From: Streptomyces sp. PKU-EA00015 | GTDB lineage: Bacteria; Actinomycetota; Actinomycetes; Streptomycetales; Streptomycetaceae | Length of the DNA: 64,000 nt | Direction: 5' to 3' | Assembly (NCBI RefSeq): GCF_013387495.1 | Contig: NZ_JABZEE010000046.1 | Span: 1 to 64,000 of the forward strand | Part shown: positions 33,577 through 44,088 of the stretch, piece after piece | Layout: each line of letters opens with the position of its first letter | How positions within the stretch are numbered: position 1 is the first letter of the stretch | Made by a program: the position numbers and the translations under genes | The notes under the pieces: generated by a model | Told to the model about the DNA's origin: nothing | The model's database searches: none | Seen by the model: only the letters and a program-made list of their open reading frames with translations

Positions 33577-34424
33577 GCACCTCAGTGGACGCCGCCACCG
33601 TCGTGGCCCCCCGGCCGCGGGGCGGCATCGGGCAGTCGGTCAGCGACTCGCTCGTCGTCGCCAAGCGGAACCTGATCCGCATGACCCGGATCCCCGAGAT
33701 GATCATCTTCGGCATGATCCAGCCGGTCATGTTCGTAGTGCTGTTCAGCTACGTCTTCGGCGGCTCCATGCAGATCGGCCAGTCGACCTCCCCGGAGGTC
33801 TACCGCGAGTTCCTGATGGCCGGCATCTTCGCCCAGACCGTCACCTTCGCCACCGCGGGCGCCGGCGCGGGCATCGCCGACGACATGCACAAGGGCCTCA
33901 TCGACCGGTTCCGCTCGCTGCCGATGGCCCGCGGCGCGGTCCTCACCGGCCGTACGCTCGCCGACCTCGTGCAGACCGCGCTGACCGTCGTCGTCCTCGT
34001 GGTCGTCGCGCTGCTCGTCGGCTGGCGGGCCCACGAGGGCATCGCCAAGGCCCTCGGCGCCTTCGCCCTGCTGCTGCTCCTCGGCTACGCGTTCTCGTGG
34101 ATCGGCGCCCTGATCGGGCTCTCGGTCCGCACGCCCGAGGCGGCCACCTCCGGCGGCCTGATCTGGCTCTTCCCGGTCACGTTCATCTCGACCGCCTTCG
34201 TGGACTCCAGCAAGCTCACCTCCTGGCTGCAGCCCATCGCCGAGTGGAACCCGTTCAGCGCCACCGTCCAGGCCTGCCGCCAGCTCTTCGGCAACCCCGG
34301 CGCCTCGCCGTCGGACGCCTGGCCGATGCAGCACCCCGTGATCGCCTCGATCGCCTGGTCGCTCGTCATCATCGCGGTCTTCCGGACCTTCGCGGTGCGC
34401 AAGTACCGCTCGGCTACCGCCTGA
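33573..34424 (+). CDS. ABC-2 type permease (DrrB type)
   Basis: This 283-residue protein has six membrane helices of the ABC-2 fold. It contains RIPEMIIFGMIQPVMFVVLFSYVFGG and the conserved MAGIFAQTVTFATAGAGAGIADDMHKGLIDRFRSLPMARGAVL loop. It then has FPVTFISTAFV, and WNPFSATVQACRQLF before the last helix. Start GTG 33573 overlaps the ATPase stop, so the two proteins are made together. Substrate unknown. Confidence 0.92.
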   Translation: MSTSVDAATVVAPRPRGGIGQSVSDSLVVAKRNLIRMTRIPEMIIFGMIQPVMFVVLFSYVFGGSMQIGQSTSPEVYREFLMAGIFAQTVTFATAGAGAGIADDMHKGLIDRFRSLPMARGAVLTGRTLADLVQTALTVVVLVVVALLVGWRAHEGIAKALGAFALLLLLGYAFSWIGALIGLSVRTPEAATSGGLIWLFPVTFISTAFVDSSKLTSWLQPIAEWNPFSATVQACRQLFGNPGASPSDAWPMQHPVIASIAWSLVIIAVFRTFAVRKYRSATA

Positions 34425-34445
34425 GCGGCCCCGGCCGGACAGCGG

Positions 34446-34484
34446 GAAGGGGCCGGACCGCGCCTGGCGCGGTCCGGCCCCTTC
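34446..34484. terminator. strong bidirectional terminator
   Basis: AAGGGGCCGGACCGCGCC pairs with GCGCGGTCCGGCCCCTT around a short TG loop between the convergent exporter operon and greA. Confidence 0.85.
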
Positions 34485-34502
34485 GCCGTGCGATGCGGGG
34501 GA

Positions 34503-35000
34503 TCAGCCGGTGTACGGCTTGGCCTCGAGGATCTTCACCATGGCCTTCTTGCCGTTCGGCAGCTCGTACTCGGCCTCGTCGCCGACCTTCTTGCCGTTCA
34601 CACCGACGCCCAGCGGCGACTGCGGCGAGTAGGTCTCGATGTCCGAGCTCGCGTACTCGCGCGACGCCATCAGGAAGGTCAGGGTGTCGTCCTCGTCGCC
34701 GTCGAAGGCGATCGTGACGACCATGCCGGGCTCGACGATGCCGTCGTCCGCGGGGGCCTCGCCGACCTTCGCGTTGTCCAGGAGCTGGGTCAGCTGGCGC
34801 ACACGGAGCTCCTGCTTGCCCTGCTCCTCCTTGGCCGCGTGGTACCCGCCGTTCTCCCGCAGGTCGCCCTCCTCACGGGCCGCCTCGATCTTCTTGGCGA
34901 TCTCCGTGCGCGCGGGACCAGACAGGTACTCCAGCTCGGCCTTGAGCTGGTTGTACGCCTCCTGGGTGAGCCAGGTGACGTTGTCGCTGGTCTGGGTCAC
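34503..35000 (-). CDS. greA: transcription elongation factor GreA
   Basis: This 165-residue factor rescues backtracked RNA polymerase by stimulating transcript cleavage. The N-terminal coiled coil carries IEAAREEGDLRENGGYHAAKEEQ with the acidic tip residues. The C-terminal FKBP-like domain has SPLGVGVNGKKVGDEAEYELPNGK. I chose GTG 35000 (VTQTSDNVTWLTQEAYNQLK), with GAGGAGC 5-10 bases upstream. The ATG at 35030 would add ten unrelated residues. Monocistronic. Confidence 0.96.
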   Translation of the reverse strand: MTQTSDNVTWLTQEAYNQLKAELEYLSGPARTEIAKKIEAAREEGDLRENGGYHAAKEEQGKQELRVRQLTQLLDNAKVGEAPADDGIVEPGMVVTIAFDGDEDDTLTFLMASREYASSDIETYSPQSPLGVGVNGKKVGDEAEYELPNGKKAMVKILEAKPYTG

Positions 35001-35162
35001 AGGTGCTCCTCGTAGGTACTGGGAATACAAAGCATCGCCCTACTCAGAAGGATTGTCCGTCCCGAGCGGGCGAAACCACGAGCCTAACAATTCCGGGGCG
35101 AAAGGGGGAGGACAAAACCGAGCAGAAGGAAAAGGCCCTGGTCACACGAGTGACGCGCCCGG

Positions 35163-35570
35163 TCAGGCGGCGCGGCAGCCCACCAGCTCGGCGCTGGTCG
35201 CCTGCTCGGTCGTACGGATCTTCACGACCTGGTCGATCCTGCTCTCGCCCGTACGGCCGATCCGCACGTCCAGGCGGCCGACCTCGCCGCCGGCCTCCGA
35301 GAGCGAGCGCAGGGTGCAGGTGCCGGTGGCGTCCTTGTCCTTGCGCACCTCCAGGTGCACCTGGACCTCGTTCGCGCCCTCGACGACATCGAACTTGATC
35401 ACCTCGGCGCTGATCTTCTGGCCGGCGATGTAGTCGTAGCCGAACCAGCCGACCATCGCGAGCAGCCCCGCGCCGAGCACGGCGCCGGTCATGCGCAGCC
35501 TGCGGTCCGCGCGCTCGTCCGCGGAGCGGCCGTAACGCCCCTGCGGTAGCTCCTCGCGTACAGCCGCCAT
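35163..35570 (-). CDS. DUF4307 membrane protein
   Basis: This 135-residue protein has a basic N-terminus (LPQGRYGRSADERADRRLR), one membrane helix (about 29-47) and an outside beta-rich domain with two cysteines (TGTCTLRSLSE and ELVGCRAA) that may form a disulfide. It is the DUF4307 protein always found beside mca in Streptomyces (from memory). The genes are divergent, 96 bp apart. Function unknown. Confidence 0.85.
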   Translation of the reverse strand: MAAVREELPQGRYGRSADERADRRLRMTGAVLGAGLLAMVGWFGYDYIAGQKISAEVIKFDVVEGANEVQVHLEVRKDKDATGTCTLRSLSEAGGEVGRLDVRIGRTGESRIDQVVKIRTTEQATSAELVGCRAA

Positions 35571-35666
35571 GATCGTTCCTCTCGAGTGCCGGAGGCAGGA
35601 ATTTTCCGTCCGCCGATTCGGTCACTATAGAAGCCGCACGACGCGACGAATCATGAGGATCGAGTC

Positions 35667-36548
35667 TTGACTGAGCAGCTTCGACTGATGGCCGTGCACG
35701 CCCACCCCGACGACGAGTCGAGCAAGGGCGCGGCCACGATGGCCAAGTATGTGTCCGAGGGGGTGGACGTGCTGGTCGTGACCTGCACGGGAGGCGAGCG
35801 CGGCTCCATCCTCAACCCCAAGCTCCAGGGCGACGCCTACATCGAGGAGCACATCCACGAGGTCCGCAAGAAGGAGATGGACGAGGCCCGGGAGATCCTC
35901 GGCGTCAAGCAGGAGTGGCTCGGCTTCGTCGACTCCGGCCTTCCCGAGGGCGACCCGCTGCCGCCGCTGCCCGAGGGCTGCTTCGCGCTGGAGGACATCG
36001 ACAAGGCCGCGGGGGAGCTGGTGCGCAAGATCCGTGCGTTCCGTCCTCAGGTCATCACGACGTACGACGAGAACGGCGGTTACCCGCACCCCGACCACAT
36101 CATGACCCACAAGATCTCGATGGTGGCGTTCGAGGGCGCGGCGGACAGCGAGACGTTCCCCGAGTCCGAGTACGGACCGGCGTACCAGCCGCAGAAGCTC
36201 TACTACAACCAGGGCTTCAACCGCCCGCGCACGGTCGCCCTGCACGAGGCGCTCCTCGCGCGCGGCCTGGAGTCCCCGTACGGGGAGTGGCTGGAGCGCT
36301 GGAAGGAGTTCCAGCGCGCCGAGCGCACGCTGACCACGTACGTGCCGTGCGCCGACTTTTTCGAGGTCCGCGACAAGGCGCTGATCGCGCACGCGACGCA
36401 GATCGATCCGGACGGCGGCTGGTTCCGCGTGCCGATGGAGATCCAGAAGGAGGTCTGGCCGACGGAGGAGTACGAGCTGGCGAAGTCGCTCGTCGATACG
36501 TCCCTCCCCGAGGACGACCTCTTCGCGGGCATCCGGGACAATGCCTGA
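35667..36548 (+). CDS. mca: mycothiol S-conjugate amidase
   Basis: This 293-residue zinc amidase of the MshB/Mca (LmbE) family splits mycothiol conjugates of drugs and electrophiles, releasing a mercapturic acid for export. Zinc ligands are seen in HAHPDDE (His13, Asp16) and HPDH (141-144). TCTGGERG and YDENGGYPHPDH are typical of Mca rather than MshB. The start is TTG 35667, with GAGGAT upstream, giving TEQLRLMAVHAHP. No ATG gives a full domain. The following small gene overlaps its end. Confidence 0.95.
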   Translation: MTEQLRLMAVHAHPDDESSKGAATMAKYVSEGVDVLVVTCTGGERGSILNPKLQGDAYIEEHIHEVRKKEMDEAREILGVKQEWLGFVDSGLPEGDPLPPLPEGCFALEDIDKAAGELVRKIRAFRPQVITTYDENGGYPHPDHIMTHKISMVAFEGAADSETFPESEYGPAYQPQKLYYNQGFNRPRTVALHEALLARGLESPYGEWLERWKEFQRAERTLTTYVPCADFFEVRDKALIAHATQIDPDGGWFRVPMEIQKEVWPTEEYELAKSLVDTSLPEDDLFAGIRDNA

Positions 36549-36783
36549 CATGAGCGCAAGCGCAAACCTCGCCCTGACGCACGTCGCCACCCTCGCCAAG
36601 GAGCTCGACGAGAACAAGGTAACCCCCGGTGTCCTGGGCTTTCTCGTGTTCGCGGCCCTGGCGGTCGGTGTGTGGGCCCTGATGAAGTCGATGAACCGGC
36701 ACATGGGCCGCGTGAACTTCGAGGAGGAGCCGGAGCCGACGCGGGAGTCCGCGACGCGTAAGCCGGCGGGCGGCTCGGCCTGA
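36541..36783 (+). CDS. small single-pass membrane protein overlapping mca
   Basis: This 80-residue protein has a soluble N-terminus (LALTHVATLAKELDENKVTPG), one membrane helix (about 29-48) and an acidic/basic tail (FEEEPEPTRESATRKPAG). Its start overlaps the mca stop by 8 bases. A second ATG at 36550 is equally possible. It is co-transcribed with mca and is found there in other streptomycetes (from memory). Function unknown. Confidence 0.8.
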   Translation: MPDMSASANLALTHVATLAKELDENKVTPGVLGFLVFAALAVGVWALMKSMNRHMGRVNFEEEPEPTRESATRKPAGGSA

Positions 36784-37120
36784 CGGCCCGCGCCCGGCCC
36801 CGCGGAAGCCGGGCCGGGCGCGGTGCTCGTTCGCCGGGCGGGACCCGCTGCTGCTTCGTCGGCAGCTCCCCGCCGCCGGCCGCGGCACGCCCTGCGGGCG
36901 TGTCCTCAAGCGCCGGACGGGCCGGGGTGGCATGGCCGCAGCCGTTCCGTTGCTGCGGCCCACCCGCGGCGCGGTGCCGGCTCGCCGCCGACAGCGGCGC
37001 TCGGAGCGCGGGCACGGCTGCGCCCAGGGCCCGTGCCGTCGCGTTGGCGGCTTCCCGCCGCGGGGTGCGGCACGCCCCGCGGACGTGTCCACACCCCGGC
37101 CCGTCCGGCGCTTTCGCGAC
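36784..37120. other. intergenic region with dispersed Streptomyces repeat motifs
   Basis: This gap between convergent genes has no codon-biased frame. It holds a copy of the motif GTGTCCTCAAGCGCCGGACG (36900-36919, continuing GGCC) and, 175 bases on, the inverse GGCCCGTCCGGCGC (37098-37111). GCGGCACGCCC...GCGG...GTGTCC is also repeated. Motifs of this sequence are, from memory, abundant between Streptomyces genes. Terminators for both genes probably lie here. Confidence 0.55.
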
Positions 37121-40100
37121 TCACTTGCGGGCGTCGACGGGGACGCCCATCACCTCCCGCGCGTGGCGGGTCGGGACCAGGCCCAGGTGCCAGGCCTGCC
37201 AGCCGTCCTCCAGGCGGACGCCGCGGTCCAGCATCACCGTCAGCGCCTCCGCGCAGTCCTCCAGCTTCGCGTCCCTGAAGGCGTGCGGGGACGCCATCAG
37301 TTCGGCCAGTTCCTCCTGCGCCACCACCGTGCCGACCTCCGTCCCGCCCGGGGACGCGTACGGCAGCAGCGTGCAGCGCAGGAACGCCGCCCAGTCCGCG
37401 CCGCGACGGTCCTCGTAGGACGCGAACAGCTCCGCCGCCTCGTCGCACAGTGCCAGCGCCTGCGGGGCCCGGTTGTTGCCCGCGTCGATCAGGGCCAGCT
37501 CCAGGCACGTCCATGCCTCGCCGTGGGCGACCTTGATGCGGGCGAAGTCCGCGCGGGCGTCCATGAGCAGCTGCCGGGCGAATCCCGAGTTGCGCAGGTT
37601 GCCCGTCTGCGCCGCCCGCTGGTCGCGCGTGACGCGGCCCGAGTGGTGGCGCGCGCAGGCCAGCCCGTACACGTCCCGCATCCGCGAGAACATCGTCCGC
37701 GACCGCTCCAGCTCGCGCACCGCCTCGTCCCGGTCGCCGCGTTCCTCCAGGGATTGGCCCAGGTAGTACAGGGTCCACGCCTCGCCGCGGGCGTCCTCGT
37801 TCTCCCGGTGAAGGGACAGCGCCGCCCGCAGCTCGTCCACCGCCGCGCCCGGATCGCCGTCCACCAGCCGGGCCCGCGCCAGCTGGGTCAGCGCCCACGC
37901 CTCGCCGCGGTCGTCGCGGGTGCGGCCGTACAGGTCGAGCGCCGTGCGCAGCGCCGCCTCGGCGTCCGCGACGTCCCCCATCCGCAGGCACACCTGCCCC
38001 AGCTGGAACTGCGTCCACGCCTCGCCGTGCAGCGACTCCCCCTCGCGGTGCAGCCGCAGCGCGGTCTCCAGCAGCCGCAGCGCCTCCGCCAGGTTGGCAC
38101 GGTCGCGTTCCACCGCGGCCAGGGCGTGCAGTGACCACGCGCGGTCCTCGGCCTGCTCGGGCGAGGACTGCAGCTCGATGGCCTCGTGCAGTCTCGCCGC
38201 CGCCTCCGTCAGGTTGCCCTGGTGGTGCAGCGTGATGCCGAGCGAGCACAGCGCGAGTGCCGCGCCCGCGTCGTGCTGCGCCTCCCGGTACAGGCCGACG
38301 ACGGACGACAGCGTCGTCCGCGCCTTGTCCAGCTCGCCGAGCTGACGGGCGGCGATACCCGTACGCCAGCGCACCGAACGCTCCAGCAGCCCCTGGTCCA
38401 CGGCCTGCGACAGTTCCGTGAGCTCGCCCAGGCGGTACAGGTCGCCGCGCAGCAGGCAGTAGTCGCACAGCGCGCCGAGCAGCCCGAGCACGGCCTGCTG
38501 GTCGACGCCCTCGGCGTGCCGCAGCGCGGAGGTGATGAAGCTCGACTCGTCGTCGAGCCAGCGCAGCGCCGCGTCCAGTGACGCGAAGCCGTGCGCGCCG
38601 AACTGGCCGGCCCGGGTCGACATCTTCCCGTCGACCATGCGGATCACCGCCCCGGCCAGGTCCGCGTAATTGCCGATCAGCCGCTCCTGCGCGGCCGTGC
38701 GGTCCTTCTGGTCCTCCTCGTCCAGCAGCCGGGCCCGGGCGAAGGCCCGCACGGCGTCGTGCAGCCGGTAACGGCTCGCCCGTACGTGGTCGACGAGCCC
38801 CGCCCGCGCCAGCGTCGCGAGCAGCCGCTGCGCCTCCTGCTCATCCGCGCCGAGCAGCGCCGCCGCGGCCGCCGCCCCGAGCGAGGCGCGCCCGGCCAGC
38901 GCCAGGCGGCGCAGCAGCCGTCGTGCCTGCTCGGACTGGTCGGTGTACCGCAGCCACAGGGCACGCTCCACCGGGTCCACCGGCCCATAGGCCCCCAGGT
39001 CCGCGGCCAGCCGGTCCGGGCTGCGCTCGCCCAGGGACGAGCCTGCGATCCGCAGCGCCAGCGGCAGCCCGCCGCACAGCTCGCGGACCGCGTCGGCGGC
39101 CTGGGCGTCGTACGGCGCAGCCGAGGGCTCCGCGGCGACGGCCCGCAGCAACTCGTCGGCGCCCGCCGCGTCCAGGGCCTCCACCGGGAGCCGGTGGACC
39201 CAGGCGGGGACGTCGTCCGGCAGCTCCAGCGGGTGGCGCGCCGTCACCAGCACCAGGCTGTCCGAGCGCTCCGGCAGCAGCGTCCGCACCTGCTCGGCGT
39301 CGCTCGCGTCGTCGAGGACCACGGTCACGGGCAGGCCCGTCAGATGCTGGTGGTACAGCTCGCCGAGCCGCCGCACCTGCTGCTCCGGCGACGACCGCTC
39401 GCGGAACAGCAGCTGCTCGCGCGGCGCGCCCAGTCGGTTCAGCAGGTGCAGCAGCGCGTCCCGCGTGGACAGCGGATGTCCGCTCTCGCCGCGCAGGTCC
39501 ACCACGCACGCGCCCCGGAACTGGTCCTTGAGATGGTGCGCCGCCCGCACCGCCAGGGTCGTACGCCCCGAGCCGGGGTCGCCGTACAGCACGACGACCG
39601 TCGGCCGTGTCTGCGTCGACGCGCGCGCCGCGTGCACCCACTGGGCGATCTGCGTCAGCTCCTCGCGTCTCCCCGCGAACGGACCGTCGGGCTGGGGGAG
39701 ATGAGCGAACGACTGCTCCAGCACCGATCTGCGGCGCGCCGCAGCGCTGCGGTCGGCGCCGCGCAGCTGCGGTGCCGCCGCGGCCTTCTTCGCGGGCCGC
39801 ACCGCCGAGGCCAGCATCCGCTGCTGGTCCAGGAACGGGCGGATGCCCCGTACCTCCAGCGCCGTCAGCCACTGCAGGCGCAACTGCTCCACGCCGCCCG
39901 GCTGCCCCGCCGCGCCCGCCCTGCGGTGCGCCGCCGGCCAGTGCGACGCGGTGACCTTGGCGACCGTGGTCGCGGCCCCCGCGACCGCGACGACGGCCCC
40001 CGCGCCGAGCGCCGTGCCCGCCGCCGTGCCCAGCGCGACGTCCGCGCCGATCGCCGCGACGGCCGCGACCGCCGTCACCAGCGCGGGCGTCGACAGATTC

Positions 40101-40327
40101 CGCCTGCTGAACCGCTCGGAGAGCGCCGGATGCCCCGCCTCGGCCTCCGCGACGGCCTGCTCGTACGCGGCATACTCCTCGGCGGCGCTCGCGGCCATGC
40201 CGTCCAGCGCGGCCTGTCCGCGGGCGAGCAGGACCGGGCCGTCCGTCCGTCCCCCGGTCCGCCGCACCTCTTCCTCGACGGCGCGGCCCAACAGCCGCTC
40301 CGCTTCCGCCCGGTGGCTGTCGCGCAT
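37121..40327 (-). CDS. large STAND (NB-ARC) NTPase with TPR repeats
   Basis: This 1068-residue protein begins with a helical region and a hydrophobic pair of helices (about 80-125). The NB-ARC core (about 215-500) has a P-loop at 249-257 reading GDPGSGRTT, with Arg where Lys is usual, then VVLDDASDAEQV as Walker B and GGLPLALRIAGSSL. A winged-helix segment (about 510-590) and ten or more tetratricopeptide repeats (about 680-980, e.g. GEAWTQFQLGQVCLRMGDVADAEAALR) follow. There is no SARP DNA-binding domain. I chose ATG 40327, with GAGGGGGAC upstream. STAND proteins act as sensors that oligomerise, as regulators or anti-phage guards. Confidence 0.88.
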   Translation of the reverse strand: MRDSHRAEAERLLGRAVEEEVRRTGGRTDGPVLLARGQAALDGMAASAAEEYAAYEQAVAEAEAGHPALSERFSRRNLSTPALVTAVAAVAAIGADVALGTAAGTALGAGAVVAVAGAATTVAKVTASHWPAAHRRAGAAGQPGGVEQLRLQWLTALEVRGIRPFLDQQRMLASAVRPAKKAAAAPQLRGADRSAAARRRSVLEQSFAHLPQPDGPFAGRREELTQIAQWVHAARASTQTRPTVVVLYGDPGSGRTTLAVRAAHHLKDQFRGACVVDLRGESGHPLSTRDALLHLLNRLGAPREQLLFRERSSPEQQVRRLGELYHQHLTGLPVTVVLDDASDAEQVRTLLPERSDSLVLVTARHPLELPDDVPAWVHRLPVEALDAAGADELLRAVAAEPSAAPYDAQAADAVRELCGGLPLALRIAGSSLGERSPDRLAADLGAYGPVDPVERALWLRYTDQSEQARRLLRRLALAGRASLGAAAAAALLGADEQEAQRLLATLARAGLVDHVRASRYRLHDAVRAFARARLLDEEDQKDRTAAQERLIGNYADLAGAVIRMVDGKMSTRAGQFGAHGFASLDAALRWLDDESSFITSALRHAEGVDQQAVLGLLGALCDYCLLRGDLYRLGELTELSQAVDQGLLERSVRWRTGIAARQLGELDKARTTLSSVVGLYREAQHDAGAALALCSLGITLHHQGNLTEAAARLHEAIELQSSPEQAEDRAWSLHALAAVERDRANLAEALRLLETALRLHREGESLHGEAWTQFQLGQVCLRMGDVADAEAALRTALDLYGRTRDDRGEAWALTQLARARLVDGDPGAAVDELRAALSLHRENEDARGEAWTLYYLGQSLEERGDRDEAVRELERSRTMFSRMRDVYGLACARHHSGRVTRDQRAAQTGNLRNSGFARQLLMDARADFARIKVAHGEAWTCLELALIDAGNNRAPQALALCDEAAELFASYEDRRGADWAAFLRCTLLPYASPGGTEVGTVVAQEELAELMASPHAFRDAKLEDCAEALTVMLDRGVRLEDGWQAWHLGLVPTRHAREVMGVPVDARK

Positions 40328-40596
40328 GTACGTGTCCCCCTCGAAGAGCTCCGGTCCCGTTCCGGTCCCGTACCCAGCTGTTGCGCCGTCAAGTGTCCTG
40401 TGTCCGGGCGGCGGACGGGAGGGGGTGCGGCTCATCGGGGGCGGGAGCAGACGGTGTCTTCCGGTCGCCGGTCGGTCAGCGGGGAGTCCCACAGCCGTAC
40501 GCCGGCGATACGGGCGGGTGCTGCTCGGCTGGGCGTCAGGGGCGTCCGCGCCGTGGCGGGGCAGCGCGGCCCGCCGAGGTGCGCAAGGATTGGAGC

Positions 40597-42615
<2,019 letters not shown>

Positions 42616-42816
42616 ACATCGTCGGCCACATATGACGTCGTCGGCCACATTTATCGGGCGGGCGGCGGAATGAAACGTACCGCCCCTATGGTCCGTACGA
42701 CCAGTCGGACCACCCGACGCGTGCACACGGGGAATTGACGCACGCCGGGGATTTTCTTGTGTGCGTCGTACGGCCAGGGGGTCCTTTGCCGCGACGCAGG
42801 GGGCCAAGGGGGGCTC

Positions 42817-44088
42817 GTGCTCATACCGGTGTTCGTTGTTGCCATTTCCGTTGCGCTGTTCTGGATGGCGGCGTTCACGCTGTGGTGGCAGATGCATGCC
42901 TGGCGCACGCCGGAGACGCTGGCGTCGACCCGATTCGACCGGCCCGACGGCCGTGGCGGACTGTCCTTCTCACTGCTCCTGCCCGCCCGCCACGAGCAGG
43001 CGGTGCTGGAGCACACCATCGAGCGGCTGCTGGAGTCCAGCCACACGAACTTCGAGATCATCGTCATCGTCGGCCACGACGACCCGGAGACCACCGCCGT
43101 CGCCGAACGGGCCGCCGACCGTGACCCGGTGCGGGTACGGGTCGTCACCGACACCCACGAGGTGAAGAACAAGCCGAAGGCGCTGAACACCGCGCTGCCG
43201 CACTGCCGCGGCGACATCGTCGGGGTCTTCGACGCCGAGGACCAGGTGCACCCGGAGCTCCTCGCGCACGTCGACCACGCCTTCACGACCACCGGCGCGG
43301 ACGTCGTCCAGGGCGGGGTGCAGCTGATCAACTTCCACTCCAGCTGGTACAGCCTGCGCAACTGCCTGGAGTACTTCTTCTGGTTCCGCAGCCGGCTCCA
43401 CCTGCACGCCCAGAAGGGCTTCATCCCGCTCGGCGGCAACACCGTCTTCGTCCGCACCACCGTGCTGCGCGAGGCCGGCGGCTGGGACCCGGAGTGCCTG
43501 GCCGAGGACTGCGACCTGGGCGTACGGCTGTCGTCCGTCGGCAAGAAGGTCGTCGTCGCCTACGACAGCGACATGGTCACCCGCGAGGAGACTCCCGGCT
43601 CGCTGATGAGCCTGCTCAAGCAGCGCACCCGCTGGAACCAGGGCTTCCTTCAGGTCTACCGCAAGAAGGACTGGAAACAGCTCCCGAGCCGCGGGCAGCG
43701 GATGCTCGCCCGCCACACCCTGATGACGCCGTTCTTCCAGGCGTTCTCCGGAGTGATCATCCCGCTGAACGTCGGCATCGCGCTCTTCCTCGACGTTCCC
43801 GTCGGGATCGCCATCGTCACCTTCCTGCCGCTGATCACGGCCATGGTCACGTTCGTCTTCGAGGTCGTCGGACTGCACGACTTCGGGGTGCAGTACGGCC
43901 TGCGCGTCCGCCTCGTCCACTACGTCAAGCTCGTCGTCGGCGGCCCGTTCTACCAGGTGCTCCTGGCCGGCGCCGCGGTGCGCGCGGTCTGGAGGGAGCA
44001 GCGCGGCCGCAACGAGTGGGAACTGACCCGCCACGTCGGCGCGCACCTCACCGGCCCGGCCGAGACCCGTGAGGAGGCCCGCCGGTGA
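42817..44088 (+). CDS. processive family 2 glycosyltransferase (cellulose-synthase-like)
   Basis: This 423-residue membrane glycosyltransferase has an N-terminal helix, then a GT-A domain with DAED at 139-142 (metal and sugar-nucleotide Asp), AEDCDLG near 229-235 (base) and QRTRW at 269-273. The QxxRW motif marks processive synthases. Two or three C-terminal helices form the channel (about 300-375). I chose GTG 42817 (VLIPVFVVAISV), preceded by AAGGGGGG. It overlaps the next gene by GTGA. Together with the radical oxidase at the end of the operon it recalls the cslA-glxA pair of S. coelicolor. Confidence 0.88.
   Translation: MLIPVFVVAISVALFWMAAFTLWWQMHAWRTPETLASTRFDRPDGRGGLSFSLLLPARHEQAVLEHTIERLLESSHTNFEIIVIVGHDDPETTAVAERAADRDPVRVRVVTDTHEVKNKPKALNTALPHCRGDIVGVFDAEDQVHPELLAHVDHAFTTTGADVVQGGVQLINFHSSWYSLRNCLEYFFWFRSRLHLHAQKGFIPLGGNTVFVRTTVLREAGGWDPECLAEDCDLGVRLSSVGKKVVVAYDSDMVTREETPGSLMSLLKQRTRWNQGFLQVYRKKDWKQLPSRGQRMLARHTLMTPFFQAFSGVIIPLNVGIALFLDVPVGIAIVTFLPLITAMVTFVFEVVGLHDFGVQYGLRVRLVHYVKLVVGGPFYQVLLAGAAVRAVWREQRGRNEWELTRHVGAHLTGPAETREEARR

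Noticed and set aside
37121..40327. STAND protein as a SARP antibiotic regulator
   Set aside because: There is no N-terminal OmpR-like DNA-binding or BTAD domain and no biosynthetic cluster adjoins it.
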